DNA of 64,000 nucleotides. Origin: Oidiodendron maius Zn (lineage: Eukaryota > Ascomycota > Leotiomycetes > Myxotrichaceae). This document shows positions 45,185 through 57,845 of the stretch, in pieces. The notes beneath the pieces were generated by a model. It did no database searches. It was not told the DNA's origin and saw only the letters and a program-made list of their open reading frames with translations. Numbering within the stretch: position 1 is the stretch's first letter; every line of letters begins with the position of its first letter. The stretch lies in NCBI GenBank assembly GCA_000827325.1, contig KN832871.1, forward strand, positions 372,001-436,000, read 5' to 3'. Both the position numbers and the translations under genes were made by a program.

Positions 45185-46734
45185 AATCTTATTATTATTA
45201 TTATTATTATTTTCATCTCTCGGCTATACTTCTTGTAGATCTCCCTTCGCAGCAATTTCTGTACCTGGATCGGGAAATAGATAGATAGACCATAGACCGC
45301 GTTCCCCCCCGCTGGCACGTCAGGAGATCAGGCCACCTACTGCACCGGCACTTTTGCTTAGACCCAATGTTGGCGGGCGATCCTGCGCTACGGCGTGATG
45401 TGATTCCTCCGCCGGGGCTTAAGATAATAAACTTGTGCATGGACACAGCTGGTCCGAGCAGCTCTCGCCTCGCGGCCAAGTCCTTGCCTTGACGCCCCGT
45501 CGTACACGCGGTTCGGATGGTGGTTGGTTCCAGCTCACGGGAAATGGCCATTGCACCGCATCCGGGAGTGCAGCCCCCCGATTAATTCCCGGCCGGCATG
45601 GATTCACCCGGTGATCGCCTTCAATAGTCGCGCTTCGTCCCACTGTCCCGCCCGTCTTTAGGGGCCACCGGAGCCGATCAACCACATCCGACGGACGACG
45701 GCGCACGTAGACTCTGCCCACCACAACACGAAACCGGGAATCATGCGAGAATCATGCCTTGGTCTGCCCACGCCCATGTACCAAGTATGCGCAGCTGCTG
45801 GCGCACCCGCCCGCCGTCTGTCTCACGGTGAGCGTCTTATCGCGGTGCAATTGTGAGCATGTCCTCTGGGTGTGGGAAGGGAAACGTCAGTCCGCCCCTC
45901 GAAAGCCGTATGCGCTGCTTTTGAGTCTCTTGCTTTTGCTCCATATCGTGCACATGCGCCCCTGCACATGCCAATGCACGCATGCTATATTTCATTTCCA
46001 AGAGATGGCCTATACTTCCGCCATCAACGGGGATGCTGCATATCCTAGCGGCCAGTGCAGCTGCACGCAGGAACATAAGGGCATAACCTGCACCGTAAGG
46101 GTCCCGCCCCCGGGCCCGTCCTCTCCCACACTCTCTCTTCTAGCCCCTGAATCGAGCATGCGTGCGCCGGGAATTAATTCCTCTGTTATTGAAGGGCGAT
46201 GAGGTTGAGCGAGCACATCACTCCGCATCCTTCATCCTGTACCTGTCGCGCCGTGATAGTGATAGTGGGATTATCTCCAATCTTTCGTCCGCGCCGGTGT
46301 CTCCACTACGCTTCCAATAGTTTCATCACTCCAGACTCTCTCCAAGCCGCTCTCGGCGCCGTGACCCACTATCGTGAGTTTGATCGACCGTTTCCTGCGG
46401 CGTCGGTGGAGAGTCGCATTACAGAACGTGGTGCTCGTTGACAAGACGGGGGATCAGAGAGCACGTCCTGGTGATCGACCGGGACAACCACACCCAAATT
46501 GAATATAAACATTCTCTCTCCAGCTGTCTTCGCCGTTCCCCTTGATATCCCAACCCTCGTTTCCACTCTCGATCTTCTCGTCACTCCTTAAGCCCACACG
46601 CCTTCTCATCTTCGTTTCTTTTCCTTCTACTTTCAACTCCACCGCTTCGCTCAACCTTCCCTTGTCCCCCGTCATCACAAACGCACCATCAAACGCCATC
46701 CCGACGCAGCCATCCGTAGCTGCAAACCGCCACC
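45185..46734. other. Intergenic region with RAX1 promoter
   Basis: 1.55 kb, with no supported gene. It starts with a TTA microsatellite and ends with a C/T-rich leader (46500-46734) just before the RAX1 start. Overlapping frames in the middle do not look like proteins. Confidence 0.5.
45189..45212. repeat. TTA microsatellite
   Basis: About eight copies of TTA, beginning five bases after the acyl-CoA oxidase stop codon and therefore within its 3' UTR. Confidence 0.9.
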
Positions 46735-48318
46735 ATGTCCGTCCTCTTCTACCGTCGCCCCGACTACCTCAACAAGTCAGCCGGCCCCATCACCTCGTCT
46801 GAGTGTTCCCGCTATGTCGAGCGTGCAAAGAGTGAGTCTCGTCTCTTCCCGCATCTGTGGCAGACCGACCAGTATATTAATGACCTGATAGAGTCTGGCA
46901 AGGCCATCCCCGACGGTCTGTCCTTTGAGGACGTTATCGAGAAGAAGGCGCTGCCTGTGAGTTCAAGCCCATCCCGAGTGCCGGGCCCCTGGCCATTCGA
47001 CTAATCACATCACAGCCTTGCTCTTTGAATGATTTCATGGACTACCTGGTCTATGTTGAGCATAATGCCGAAAACCTCCAGTTCTACCTCTGGTACAAGG
47101 ACTATGTCAAGCGCTTCGAGGCCCTCTCGGACAGCGAGAAGGCACTCTCCCCTGAATGGATCCCCACTGGTGATGCTCCCAACCTAGTCAAGGACTCCGA
47201 CAAGAAGAACAGCGCCAAGCGCTTCACCATCGCCGCCATGATGGAGAACGGCTACGATGGGACCACCACTACGGAGCTCTTTGGCGAGGACAAGGAGGCC
47301 GCTCGTCGCGTGTCTGCTCTTAAGGACTCCGCCCTCAAGGACTCCGCAAGCATAGTCGGTTCCACCATCTCGGATGCGACGACGCTCACCACTGCTGAGG
47401 TCACTGCGCAGGCGGGCCTCAAGTGGCAGCCCTGTATGTCCATCTCTCTCTCCCGTCTTGCTTTGATTTCGTTTGCTAACACACGCAAAAGTCACCATTC
47501 AACCCTTCCGTGAGGAGGTCAACCGCATCATGCGCCACTACCTAGCCTTCACCTCTCCTCGTGAGCTGAACCTCTCCCACAAGGATCGTGCCCTGTGCCT
47601 CCATGCTCTTCAACACACCACCCACCCCTCTGCCTTCGCCCCGGCCATTAAGATCGCTGAGGCCGCCCTCCGCGGCCAGTCTCACCCCAACTTCATCCGT
47701 TGGTCCATCTGCAACGGCAACAAGCCCAAGATCTTCTTCGTCCGCACCATGGGCGTCAGCCACATCGCGCTGGGCTTCGTCATCGCCCTCCTGCTAATCC
47801 TGTCCCACGCCAGCCGCTGGTACCGCATCCTGGCCGCGCCGGTCATGTTCATCGGGGTCTCGACCATGGTCGCCGCGTATAAGGGCCTGTGCGTCATTTT
47901 GCACAAGTCCCACGTCCACAACCTGCGGCCCTGGGAGCAGGAGATCGACATCGAGATGGGCGAGTCCTCTCGTCGTGCCTCTATCGCCAGCACCGCCAAC
48001 CGTACCGTGCAGATGGCCTCGCAGACCGGCAACTTCGAGCTCGACTCCGACAAGGACGATGCAACCTCCACCTGGGAGTCCAGCAACCTGTCGACCTTTG
48101 GCCCCAAGAACAACCACTGGGCCACAGCCTCCTGGGTCGAGAAGTACTCCAAGAAGCCCCTCCTCGAGAAGGTCTTTGAGAAGAGCGTCTGGACCCAGGA
48201 CGAGACCTTGCGCCTCCTCCAGGATAAGATCGTCCTCGGTGCTAATCTCTGGGGTGCCATCTTCACATTCTGGTTCACCGTCGTGGCCGTCGCCATTCCC
48301 GAGGGCAAGCTCTACTAA
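46735..48318 (+). CDS. rax1: RGS-domain membrane protein RAX1/RgsC
   Basis: RGS-like protein related to yeast Rax1 (bud-site selection) and Aspergillus RgsC (G-protein signalling, growth and stress). Exons 46735-46831, 46892-46956, 47016-47433 and 47492-48318 give 468 aa; three introns of 58-60 nt. The start has a good context (CACCATG). The N-terminal RGS region runs from SFEDVIEKK through LNDFMDYLVYVEHNAENLQF and YLWYKDYVKRF to ALQHTTHPSAFAPAIKIAEAAL (about residues 45-265), with a Ser/Asp/Ala-rich insert (SALKDSALKDS repeat). Two adjacent membrane segments (about 288-335) and one near the C-terminus (GANLWGAIFTFWFTVVAVAI) follow, the Rax1 layout. Confidence 0.88.
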
Positions 48319-49045
48319 AAGCCCCTACCTCCCGGCTCTAAAAACGGACGGCGTCCCCTGCTGAGTTGAAGTCGAATTCTATACCCCCAATTTCCATTCC
48401 TGTCTACATTGCACATCTTGCAACAGATCCTCTTTGAGCGCGACCTTTTATGCTCGATTCTCCTTTTCCACGGCTCGTTGTAGCATAGGGGCATATTTTC
48501 TTCACGAAAAAAAATGGCGTTAAGAGTCTCACAACACAGCTGCTATGCTAGTTTTCTTTTCATCTCTTCTACACATGGGCTCGCTTTGTAGCATAGGGTT
48601 CGTTGTCTTCTCACTCGAATGAGGCGTTTCTACGGTGGACGGGACGGGAAGCGCATATCCCACCACGTGCGGACGAAGGCCATGCCGTCATTGCTCTTGC
48701 TTGTATTTTAAAGACCTCTTAATTGAAGGATGGTAAGCCATGAAGGCTAGAGAATAAGGTTTTTAATAATTTGACCTGTCCATGATATATTTTTTGACTG
48801 GTAATTCTGTGACGTAAAAAACACTGTATAATCATAGCTACACAAAAGTCCAGTCGGGTATGGACTGGCATCCCATTCTTGGACATCCCACTCATCCACC
48901 CGGCTCCCACTCCGCCGAATGCCGGTCACAGGGCGTACATAAAATACTTTCACTATCAGCTCTCTCACCAATTCTAAATATTGTCATTATCAATCCACAT
49001 AATTTATTGGCTAGCTGCATATATTATATTGCAGTATATACACCA
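48319..49045. other. Intergenic region
   Basis: About 0.73 kb; two copies of TTGTAGCATAGGG occur in the RAX1 3' flank (48478 and 48585). No supported gene. Confidence 0.5.
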
Positions 49046-50401
49046 ATGGCTCCCTCTGCTACGACAACCATCGTCACCCCGAGCACGAAGACGCAGGTCT
49101 CTGTGGCGCCGGAGACGCATGTCCATGGTGCGGAGGACAAGACTCCTCTGGAGGCTATTAGCCATGGGCCATTGATTCAGCCGGGTATGTACGAAGTTTT
49201 GGTTTCACTTCCTAGGATGTGTTAGTGGGAGGTCCAAAGATAATATCATCCAGACAGAGTAGGCGAAGAGAAGCATCTCAAATTCTTTCTCATGTATATG
49301 TTCGAATTAGTTTTCAAGCCCCTCGTTCTGCTACTTGCGAAGGTTTTGCTTGGTTTTTCTATATACAATTTCTACCCCTCTATGAATTCCGTCTCAAGCT
49401 TCTCATCTCCCAATCACAAATGCTCGCTGGAAGAAATACCTAAGAGACTTTCTAGGAATTCCGACATTCTCATCCCATGCCGAGCACCGCCGGCACATCC
49501 TGATCCACACGGCAGCCGTCTTCCGTGACTTCGCCCGCAAGGGCTTCACGGAAGGTATGAGCGGGCACATCTCCGTCCGTGACCCCGAGTTCCCAAACTA
49601 CATCTGGATGAACGCCCTCGGGAGGCACTTCGGCATGATGACTGCAGGAGATTTGATCTGCCTTGACATGTTTACTGGGAAAGTTGTTGGAGGGAATAAA
49701 GTACGTGAACCCCACGTAGACAGTTTTATGAGAATGGACTCGTAACTCTGTGACACCTCATCCTTTGAAACAACTGATGCCATTACAGGCAAAAACGGCC
49801 AATGCGGCAGGTTTCTTCATCCACTCGGAGATTCACAAGGCTCGCCCGGACGTTCATGCAGTATGTCACGCTCATACGAATGCCGGTCGAGCTTGGTCCG
49901 CATTCGGCACTGGTTTGGAGATGTTGAATCAGGACATTTGCACGCTGTATGATTCCATTGCAGTATATGCCTCGTACGGCGGGATCGTATTCGCTGAAGA
50001 GGAGGGTCGGAACATTGCGAAGGCTCTTGGCGAGAAGAACAAGGTAATTAACACCTTCTCAATTAAATTGAGGCTGACCAAACGTTACCAAGGTGGCTAT
50101 TCTCTTGAACCATGGTCTCCTATCTACAGGCAGCACAGTCGATGAAGCAGGTTTCCTATTTGGTCTTCTTGACCGCGGTTGTGCTATCCAGCTGCAAATC
50201 GAGGCTGCTCGCGCTGGAAATCCTAGCCTGGTCAAGCATGTTATTAGTGACGAGGAAGCGGCATATAACTTTAAAATGGCAAGCGAGAAGAATTCACTGT
50301 ATGCCGAAGCACAACCGGATCTGGAATATGAGATGGAAGTAGCTGGCCCAGGGGTGATTGAGAGGGGAGTTGAAGATATGAAGGTTGATCACGGATTGTG
50401 A
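49046..50401 (+). CDS. Class II aldolase/adducin domain protein
   Basis: Predicted zinc-dependent aldolase or epimerase fold. Exons 49046-49184, 49456-49700, 49789-50043 and 50093-50401 give 315 aa. The first intron is unusually long here (271 nt); the others are 88 and 49 nt. The core starts at [20 protein letters not shown], then [20 protein letters not shown], the family's opening helix and SGH(N)xS block. Zinc-ligand candidates are the His residues of VCHAHT and of LLNHGLL. C-terminal [21 protein letters not shown] has no PTS1. Fungal members are common but mostly uncharacterised. Substrate is unknown. Confidence 0.88.
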
Positions 50402-50998
50402 CAGAAGCTTAAAAGGCTTGGAAAGATATGAGTCTCTACTTAAAGACGAAATGCAAAGGCGACAAGGAGAGTCGGCATATATAAATGAGAGCAGCCTGAA
50501 ACAAATAATACAACCAGCTAAATTTCTTAGAGTATATTGTCCGGGGGGTGGGATAAGGCTGAACAATGACATCCCCTGACTAAGCTCCTGCGAAAAGCCT
50601 CTTCGGAGCAAAATCGGCGTTGTGAATCACAATATTTGCAGAAAATTGTCATCCCAATTGAGCTGCCAAGAAGATTTCTGGGGCACAAGAGGCTGTCCAT
50701 CACCTTCCTACTCTATAAACACACGTCCGATCCTTCAGAATCCCTCTCCCAAGTTAAACCTGTTTCGCATTACTCTATCGGGTGATACCGCGATCTCGAC
50801 GTAACCGTGGCTCTCTTTCGCCGATTGAACCCCGCGATCTCAATCGTGGCTCCGCACGAGAGACTGTCCTTGATCTCCAGACACCTGGACCTCAAACCAC
50901 CTCTCCCTCTCAATACTCCGTACTCTCTCGAGCGGTCTCTAAGCATAGCACTCCCTCCAGCACAGTCAAGGCCACTCAGCACCTCTCCAACACCGAAG
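50402..50998. other. Spacer and 5' leader upstream of AGX
   Basis: About 0.6 kb. The last ~210 bases (50786-50998) are open in the AGX reading frame but contain no ATG; see the candidate non-AUG start. The rest is plain spacer. Confidence 0.5.
50807..50809 (+). promoter_or_regulatory. Candidate non-AUG (GTG) start for a mitochondrial AGX isoform
   Basis: GTG in the context ACCGTGG (A at -3, G at +4) begins 64 in-frame codons before the AGX ATG at 50999. The frame is closed by TGA at 50783-50785, and no ATG lies between. The translated extension is rich in Arg, Leu, Ser and Pro with few acidic residues (for example ALFRRLNPAISIVAPHERLS) and ends QSRPLSTSPTPK, resembling a mitochondrial presequence. 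A spliced upstream ATG exon is the alternative explanation. Confidence 0.35.
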
Positions 50999-52339
50999 AT
51001 GTCTACCCAACCAGAGCACCCCACATTGCTCATTCCTGGGCCAATTGAGTTCGATGATGCTGTTCTTCAATCTATGGGCCATTTCAGGTTCGTGTCTAAT
51101 CTTCTTATATTACTGTAATACCTCCTCTTTTCCGTTCAAAGCTAATGCGAGGTATTTGAATGATAGTCAGAGCCATGTCGGAGCACCCTTCGTTGCAACA
51201 TTTGGAGAGACCCTGTCTATGCTGAGAAAGCTCTTCCAGACGGATGATCCTGCCTCGCAGCCCTTCGTTATCTCTGGCTCTGGTACTCTGGGATGGGATT
51301 TGGTATCGGCGAACTTGGCCGAACCCGGAGATGATGTGTTGGTTCTACACGCTGGTTACTTTGCCGACTCCTTTGCAGACTGCCTCCAGACGTACGGCGC
51401 AAAGCCCACGCAGTTGAAGGCTCCGATCGGATCCACCCCGCAGCTCCCTGAAATCGAAAAAGCGTTGAAGGAGAGGAAATACAAGCTGTTGACTATCACC
51501 CACGTCGACACCTCGACCGGAGTGTTGACTGATCTGAAGCCGATTTCGGAGTTGGTCCACAGGGTGTCACCGGAAACCCTGGTTATTGTGGATGGAGTAT
51601 GCAGTGTTGGGTCAGAAGAGATTGAGTTTGACAAGTGGCAATTGGATGGTGTTATCACGGCCAGCCAGAAAGGTGTAGGCTGCCCGGCAGGGCTGTCAAT
51701 CTCTATGTTCAGCGGCAGAGCTATCAAGACGTTCCAGAACAGGAAGACTCCTCCTGCGTCTTACTTCGCATCTTTCAAAAACTGGCTGCCGAGTAAGTTC
51801 CTTCGTTGTGAATGTGGATATCACTAATTTCATTTCACTAGTTATGCAAAACTATGAAGCCAAGAAGCCTTCATACTTTGCCACTCCCTCGCCTCAATTG
51901 ATCCACGCTCTCCATACCTCTCTTACTCAGATTCTCTCAAGGCCGCTATCTGAGCGTTTTGCTGCTCACCGAGAAGCCTCCCAAAAGGTCAAAAAGGCCG
52001 TTGCCGACCTTGGTCTCAAACAGGTGGCACCTAACCCAGCAGAACAGGCAAACGGCATGACTGCCATCTACCTCCCTGAGAACGTCACGGTTCCTGTACT
52101 TCTGCCTAACTTGCTGAAGAAGGGCGTCATCTTCGCCGGCGGCCTGCACAAGGAGATTGCCACCAAATACATAAGATTCGGCCATATGGGCGTGAGTGTG
52201 GTATGTCTCTGAACATTATGAACCCTGTGGATTGGCCACTGACTAGAGACTGTAGACTGATCCCAAGCGTGATGATATTGGCCGTGCCATTGAGGTTTTG
52301 AAGTCCGGCTTATCAGATGCCGGGCACCAAAAGGCTTAA
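50999..52339 (+). CDS. agx1: Alanine-glyoxylate aminotransferase (AGX1/AGXT family)
   Basis: PLP enzyme converting glyoxylate plus alanine to glycine plus pyruvate. Exons 50999-51087, 51167-51792, 51842-52200 and 52256-52339 give 385 aa from the first ATG; introns of 49-79 nt all keep frame. Conserved features: LLIPGPIEF at the N-terminus, SQSHVGAPFV (restored by the first splice), SGSGTLGWD for cofactor phosphate binding, THVDTSTGVL, VDGVCSVG (Asp to pyridine nitrogen), and ASQKGVGCPAGLS with the Schiff-base Lys. IRFGHMG is near the C-terminus. The terminal HQKA is not a PTS1. An in-frame AUG-less upstream extension suggests a possible second, mitochondrial form. Confidence 0.95.
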
Positions 52340-53133
52340 GACTGCACCTATGCTTCTGTGGGTGGCTCTGGAATGCTAACAAAAGTGCACATAACGGATT
52401 TTTTGCCTTTAGCTTTGTAGATCTACGTCCTTAAAACTATAAGATAAAAAGTCGCAACGACATATGTAGCATCGTATGTAGATTCTCAAGATAATTCATC
52501 CGCTGAAGCAGTCATTAATCTACAATATCATCTCCAATATGTCTTGCTCATGATATATCAATGTCAGGACTGCTCATCGTTACTCTTCTTCATTATAAAG
52601 GGTTAACTGAGATAACAGTGCAGCTAAAAATCATTATGACTGTCACCTTGGGAAATTTGTGGGGCCAGCAGATTGTTGTTGAATGAACAGAGCCGTATAA
52701 TAGGAAATGGAAGGTTGGAGAAGCACCATGTTTCTAAAACATCATAGAATTCGTTAATCAAGAGCAAGTATAAATTGAAGTAAAGGCCTTGTAGTGGCCT
52801 TTCTCATATGCAAGACTGAATTAAAACCTTGAAAGAACATACCATACCCAACTGGATACCTCATTAGGTGTCAAGAGAACTGACGACGTTATCAACGGTA
52901 GGCTCGGGATTTATGCCTCATTTTTAAGGCCCTATTGCCCCACCTCACCGATTAAGCGGAAAGAGAGGCTGTATCTCTTCTACACCTTCACCTCCATCAA
53001 CATCTACAATACACCGCCAGTTCCTTCGAGACGACCCTTGCTGCCAGCGCGAGCTGTATTAGAGCACACACGGAGCAGAGGAGTATCTATCGCCGCAAGG
53101 AAGGACCGCCGATCTCGAGATCTAAGCGCCAGG
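52340..53133. other. Intergenic region
   Basis: About 0.8 kb with the AGX 3' end and the CRM1 promoter. No gene supported. Confidence 0.5.
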
Positions 53134-56100
53134 ATGGCTCCAACTATTGAAGAGCTTGACGCGACGGTCCGCGCCTTCTATGAAGGCCGAGGTGATACTG
53201 TAAGTATTATATGGGCTTATTTATTTTCCCGTCGGTATAAACTGATATATACTAACATGTTGGATCGATAGCAAAAAGCTGCTCAAGCTACCCTTAACCA
53301 AGTACGAATCCATTTTTGCGCCAACCACCCGCATGCGAGTGTACATTCTGCTAATATGCGAAAACAGTTCAAAGAGGATCCCGACGCATGGCTATTAGTC
53401 GACAAGATCCTGCAAGATGCTTCATACCCACAAACTAAGTGTTTGTTACCCCTCCTAAGTAAGGCTATTGGGCAGGGAGCAGCTGACAAATTGCAGACCT
53501 TGGCTTGCAAGTACTCGACAATGTCATCATGACCCGGTGGAAGGTCCTTCCAAAAGAGCAGTGCCAAGGTGAGTTGCGAATGGCTTTCAAGGTGGATCAT
53601 GTTCTGAATATCTAGGAATCCGAAACTTCGTTGTCGGTTTCATCATTCAGTGCTCTGGCTCCGAAGAATCTCTAAGGACGCAACGAACCCTCCTCAACAA
53701 ACTCAACCTCGTGCTAGTGTCTATTCTCAAGCAAGAATGGCCACACAACTGGCCCACCTTCATCAATGAAATCATATCCTCCTGCCATACGAGTTTATCG
53801 ATCTGCGAGAACAACATGTCTATTTTGCGATTGCTATCTGAAGAAGTCTTTGACTTCTCTGCAGAGCAGATGACATCGACCAAGGCCAAGAATCTGAAAA
53901 CCACGATGTGTGCGGAATTTTCATCCATCTTCCAGCTCTGCAGCGAAGTTTTGAATAGCGCCACTCAGGCAAGCCTGATCAAAGCCACTCTGGAGACCCT
54001 CCTCCGTTTCTTCAACTGGATCCCTCTTGGCTACATCTTCGAAACTCCCATCATTGATACCCTGCGAACCCGCTTCCTAGAAACCCCAGAGTTCCGAAAT
54101 ATTACCTTGAAGTGTTTGACCGAGATTGGTGGCCTTCAAACCGGCTCGCAGAATTCGTACGATGAGAAGCTCGTGCAAATGTTCACAGAGGTTCTGACAA
54201 CCATTTCCAACATCATCCCCCTCTCTCTAGACCTCAAGTCTACCTATAACTCGAGTAATTCCAAAGACCAGGAATTCATTCAAAATCTGGCTCTTTTCCT
54301 CTGCAACTTCTTCAGCGCACACCTCAGCGTAGGACTACCCCTGTTATCTCCTACCTTAAGCTAACTAGTTTGCAGCTCATTGAAAATCTCCCGAATAGGG
54401 ACTTCCTCACTCATGCACACTTCTATCTCATCAGAATTTCGCAAATAGATGACAGAGAAATCTTCAAAATATGCTTAGAATATTGGACAAAGCTTGTTCA
54501 GGAGCTGTATGATGAGATGCAGTCACTGCCCGTCACCGATCTCAATCCACTCGTCAACATGGGGGTTGGCGGTCTCGCAAATGCTGGAGCTCCAAACCCA
54601 AGTATACTTGCCAACTACCCCCTCCGGAAGCATAAGTATAACGAAGTGCTTTCAAACTTGAGAGTGGTCATGATCGAGAAGATGGTGCGACCGGAAGAAG
54701 TTCTGATTGTGGAAAACGAGGAAGGAGAGATTGTTAGAGAGTTCGTCAAGGAGAGTGATACAATTCAACTCTACAAGACCACCCGAGAGTGTCTGGTTTA
54801 TTTGACACATCTTGATGTCGTGGATACTGAGAACATCATGACAGATAAGCTGTCTCGTCAAGTCGATGGATCAGAGTGGTCGTGGGCCAACTGCAATACT
54901 TTATGCTGGGCAATCGGCTCTATCTCCCTGGCCATGAATGAAGAGACCGAGAAGCGATTCTTGGTGACGGTCATCAAAGACCTCCTTGGGTTAACCGAGA
55001 TGAAGCGCGGCAAGGACAACAAGGCTGTAGTTGCCAGCAACATTATGTACATCGTGGGACAATACCCTCGATTTTTGAAGGCGCACTGGAAATTCCTCAA
55101 GACAGTCGTCAACAAGCTTTTCGAGTTTATGCACGAGTCGCACGAGGGCGTTCAAGACATGGCTTGCGATACATTTATCAAGATTGCTAGACAGTGCAAG
55201 AGACACTTCGTTGCATTACAGCCCGGCGAGACAGAGCCATTCATTGAAGAGATTGTCCGAACTATGCGGAAGATCACCTGTGATCTCTCACCACAGCAGG
55301 TTCACACGTTCTATGAAGCTTGTGGTTATATGATTGCTGCGCAACCCCAGAAGAATGCCCAAGAGAGGCTTATTGCGGAATTGATGTCGTATCCCAATGC
55401 AGCTTGGGATTCAATCATCCAACAGGCTACTGCAAACCCAGCTGTTTTGCAGGATGCAGATACTATCAAGGTTATTGGAAATGTCATGAAGACAAATGTT
55501 TCTGCTTGCACCTCGATCGGAAGCTACTTTTATCCCCAGATTGGCCGTATCTACCTTGATATGCTGTCCATGTACCGTGCTACCAGTGAGATGATCTCCG
55601 AAGCAGTCGCTAGAGATGGTAAGTTTCTAAAGTATGCTTGATGGGTCGACCAACTGTACTAACAGGATTAGGCGATATCGCGACGAAGATGCCACGAGTT
55701 AGAGGACTTAGAACCATCAAGAAAGAGATCCTGAAGCTCATTGAGACATATGTAGAGAAGGCAGACGACCTGGAGATGGTTCGCACCAACATTGTCCCTG
55801 CCCTTCTAGATGCCGTGCTGGTCGACTACAACCGCAATGTTCCGAACGCTCGGGACGCCGAAGTTCTCAAGGTTATGTCGGCCATTATAACTAAACTTTC
55901 AGTACGTTGGACCCCTCATCGCTCGAAATACTCAGTGGGCCCTCCCCTCTTCGCCTTCCACATAAGAGTACGAAAATGCATTGAAACCTTACTGACTTAA
56001 ATGCAGGCTCTCATGGAAGATCAAGTGCCCACAATCATGGAAAATGTTTTCGAATGCACACTAGAGATGATTAACAAAGACTTCTCCGAGTTCCCGGAGC

Positions 56101-56908
56101 ATAGAGTTGAATTTTTCACCCTCCTTCGCGCCATTAACCTTCACTGCTTCCCTGGTATGTTCCTTCACCATCACTTTTTCACACTTGCTAATAGAAACAG
56201 CCCTCCTCAAGTTAGATAACCGTCAGTTCAAGTTTGTCATCGACTCTTGCATGTGGGCAAGCAAGCACGACAACCGCGAGGTCGAATATGCCGGCCTCAA
56301 CATGTGTCTGGAACTGATCACCAACATTGCGGAGTCTGACACCAATACTTCCAATGCTTTTTTCAAACAATTTTACATACCTATTCTGCAAGACGTCTTC
56401 TTTGTACTTACTGACACGGATCATAAAGCCGGTTTCAAGTCTCAATCCATGTTACTGTCGAGAATGTTCTACTTTGTCCAACCAGCCGATAACACTTCAC
56501 CGAAGATCCAAGGCCCTATTTATGCTGACGGCCAGGCACCTGCTGGAACTAGCAACAAGGAATTCCTAGGAGAATTTGTTGCCAATCTGTTGCAGAATGC
56601 GTTCCCCAACCTCCAACCGTAGGTACATTTCTTCCACAAATTATTTTCTGCTAATACCCTATAGGGCCCAGATCAAGGCGTTTGTTGAAGGCTTGTTCTC
56701 TTTGAACTCGACCTATGATAGATTCAAGTTGAACCTACGTGATTTCCTCATTCAGTTGAAGGAATTTGCAGGTGACAACGCCGAGCTATATGCTGAGGAG
56801 AAGGAGCAGCTGGAGCGAGATGCTAAGGCAGCTGAACGCGAGCGCCAAGCCAAGGTTGGAGGCCTCCTGAAGCCAGCCGAACTCGCAGATGACGACGATG
56901 AGTTGTGA
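53134..56908 (+). CDS. crm1: Exportin-1 (CRM1/XPO1), nuclear export receptor
   Basis: Karyopherin that carries leucine-rich NES cargo through the nuclear pore with RanGTP. Ten exons: 53134-53199, 53272-53301, 53368-53440, 53497-53568, 53616-54328, 54376-55618, 55672-55901, 56007-56154, 56201-56618, 56665-56908; 1078 aa, the usual CRM1 length. The short 5' exons restore the importin-beta N-terminal (CRIME) region: [35 protein letters not shown], then [15 protein letters not shown] and [15 protein letters not shown]. The NES-groove segment has [20 protein letters not shown], with the Cys homologous to human C528. HEAT repeats continue to the acidic C-terminus ADDDDEL. The compact 46-nt introns are near the lower limit. 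Confidence 0.97.
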
Positions 56909-57524
56909 CTAGAAGAAGAGCTCAGGTCCGAATATTCGGAAGCCCAAGCACGCCAGCCAGTCATAGCCGGTCCTCGTGTTAATACTCTCAAATCCATGGA
57001 TGGTTGGGACATGTATGACCTCTAATACCTTGCGCTCGCTCTCGACTAGCGGCTACTCCACCTCTGGATAGTGGATTTACGTTTTCTCAATCTTCCATGG
57101 GATGATATCACGGGCCCAATGGCGTTCCAGTCTGGGCTGGAGTTGGGTCGCAGAATCAGATTGGTTTTGTTGTCGAAAAAAAAGTTGTTCTCTGTTTTAG
57201 ATTCACTTCTCCGATCACATCGCCTACCGATATACATTGCATTTCAGAGGTAGTCATTCAAGGCCTCGCCCTTGGACGGGCATGGGGTGAGGTATAAATG
57301 CGAACGTGCTGGGATGAGAAATGAGACTCAGTTGACGATGGATGGCTACTGTGTTTGCAGTTGAGATATCCACATAATCCAATGATAAATGTCATATGTG
57401 CATTAACTGATTTTGCGAATGCATGAAGCAGGTAGGTTTTAAGAGTTTAAGGCTGAATTTTCATTGCTTTGAAGACAACATGCCTCGTTGGTGTTATTTA
57501 AATCGTATTTGGATGCCCCCCCCC
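56909..57524. other. CRM1 3' flank up to the gap
   Basis: About 0.6 kb, with no supported gene. It ends in a run of C directly against the N gap, where sequencing probably failed. Confidence 0.5.
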
Positions 57525-57845
57525 NNNNNNNNNNNNNNNNNNNNNNNNNNNNNNNNNNNNNNNNNNNNNNNNNNNNNNNNNNNNNNNNNNNNNNNNNNNN
57601 NNNNNNNNNNNNNNNNNNNNNNNNNNNNNNNNNNNNNNNNNNNNNNNNNNNNNNNNNNNNNNNNNNNNNNNNNNNNNNNNNNNNNNNNNNNNNNNNNNNN
57701 NNNNNNNNNNNNNNNNNNNNNNNNNNNNNNNNNNNNNNNNNNNNNNNNNNNNNNNNNNNNNNNNNNNNNNNNNNNNNNNNNNNNNNNNNNNNNNNNNNNN
57801 NNNNNNNNNNNNNNNNNNNNNNNNNNNNNNNNNNNNNNNNNNNNN
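57525..57845. other. Assembly gap (321 N)
   Basis: Run of N flanked by CCCCCCCCC on the left and CCCC on the right. Open frames crossing it are artefacts. Confidence 0.99.
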
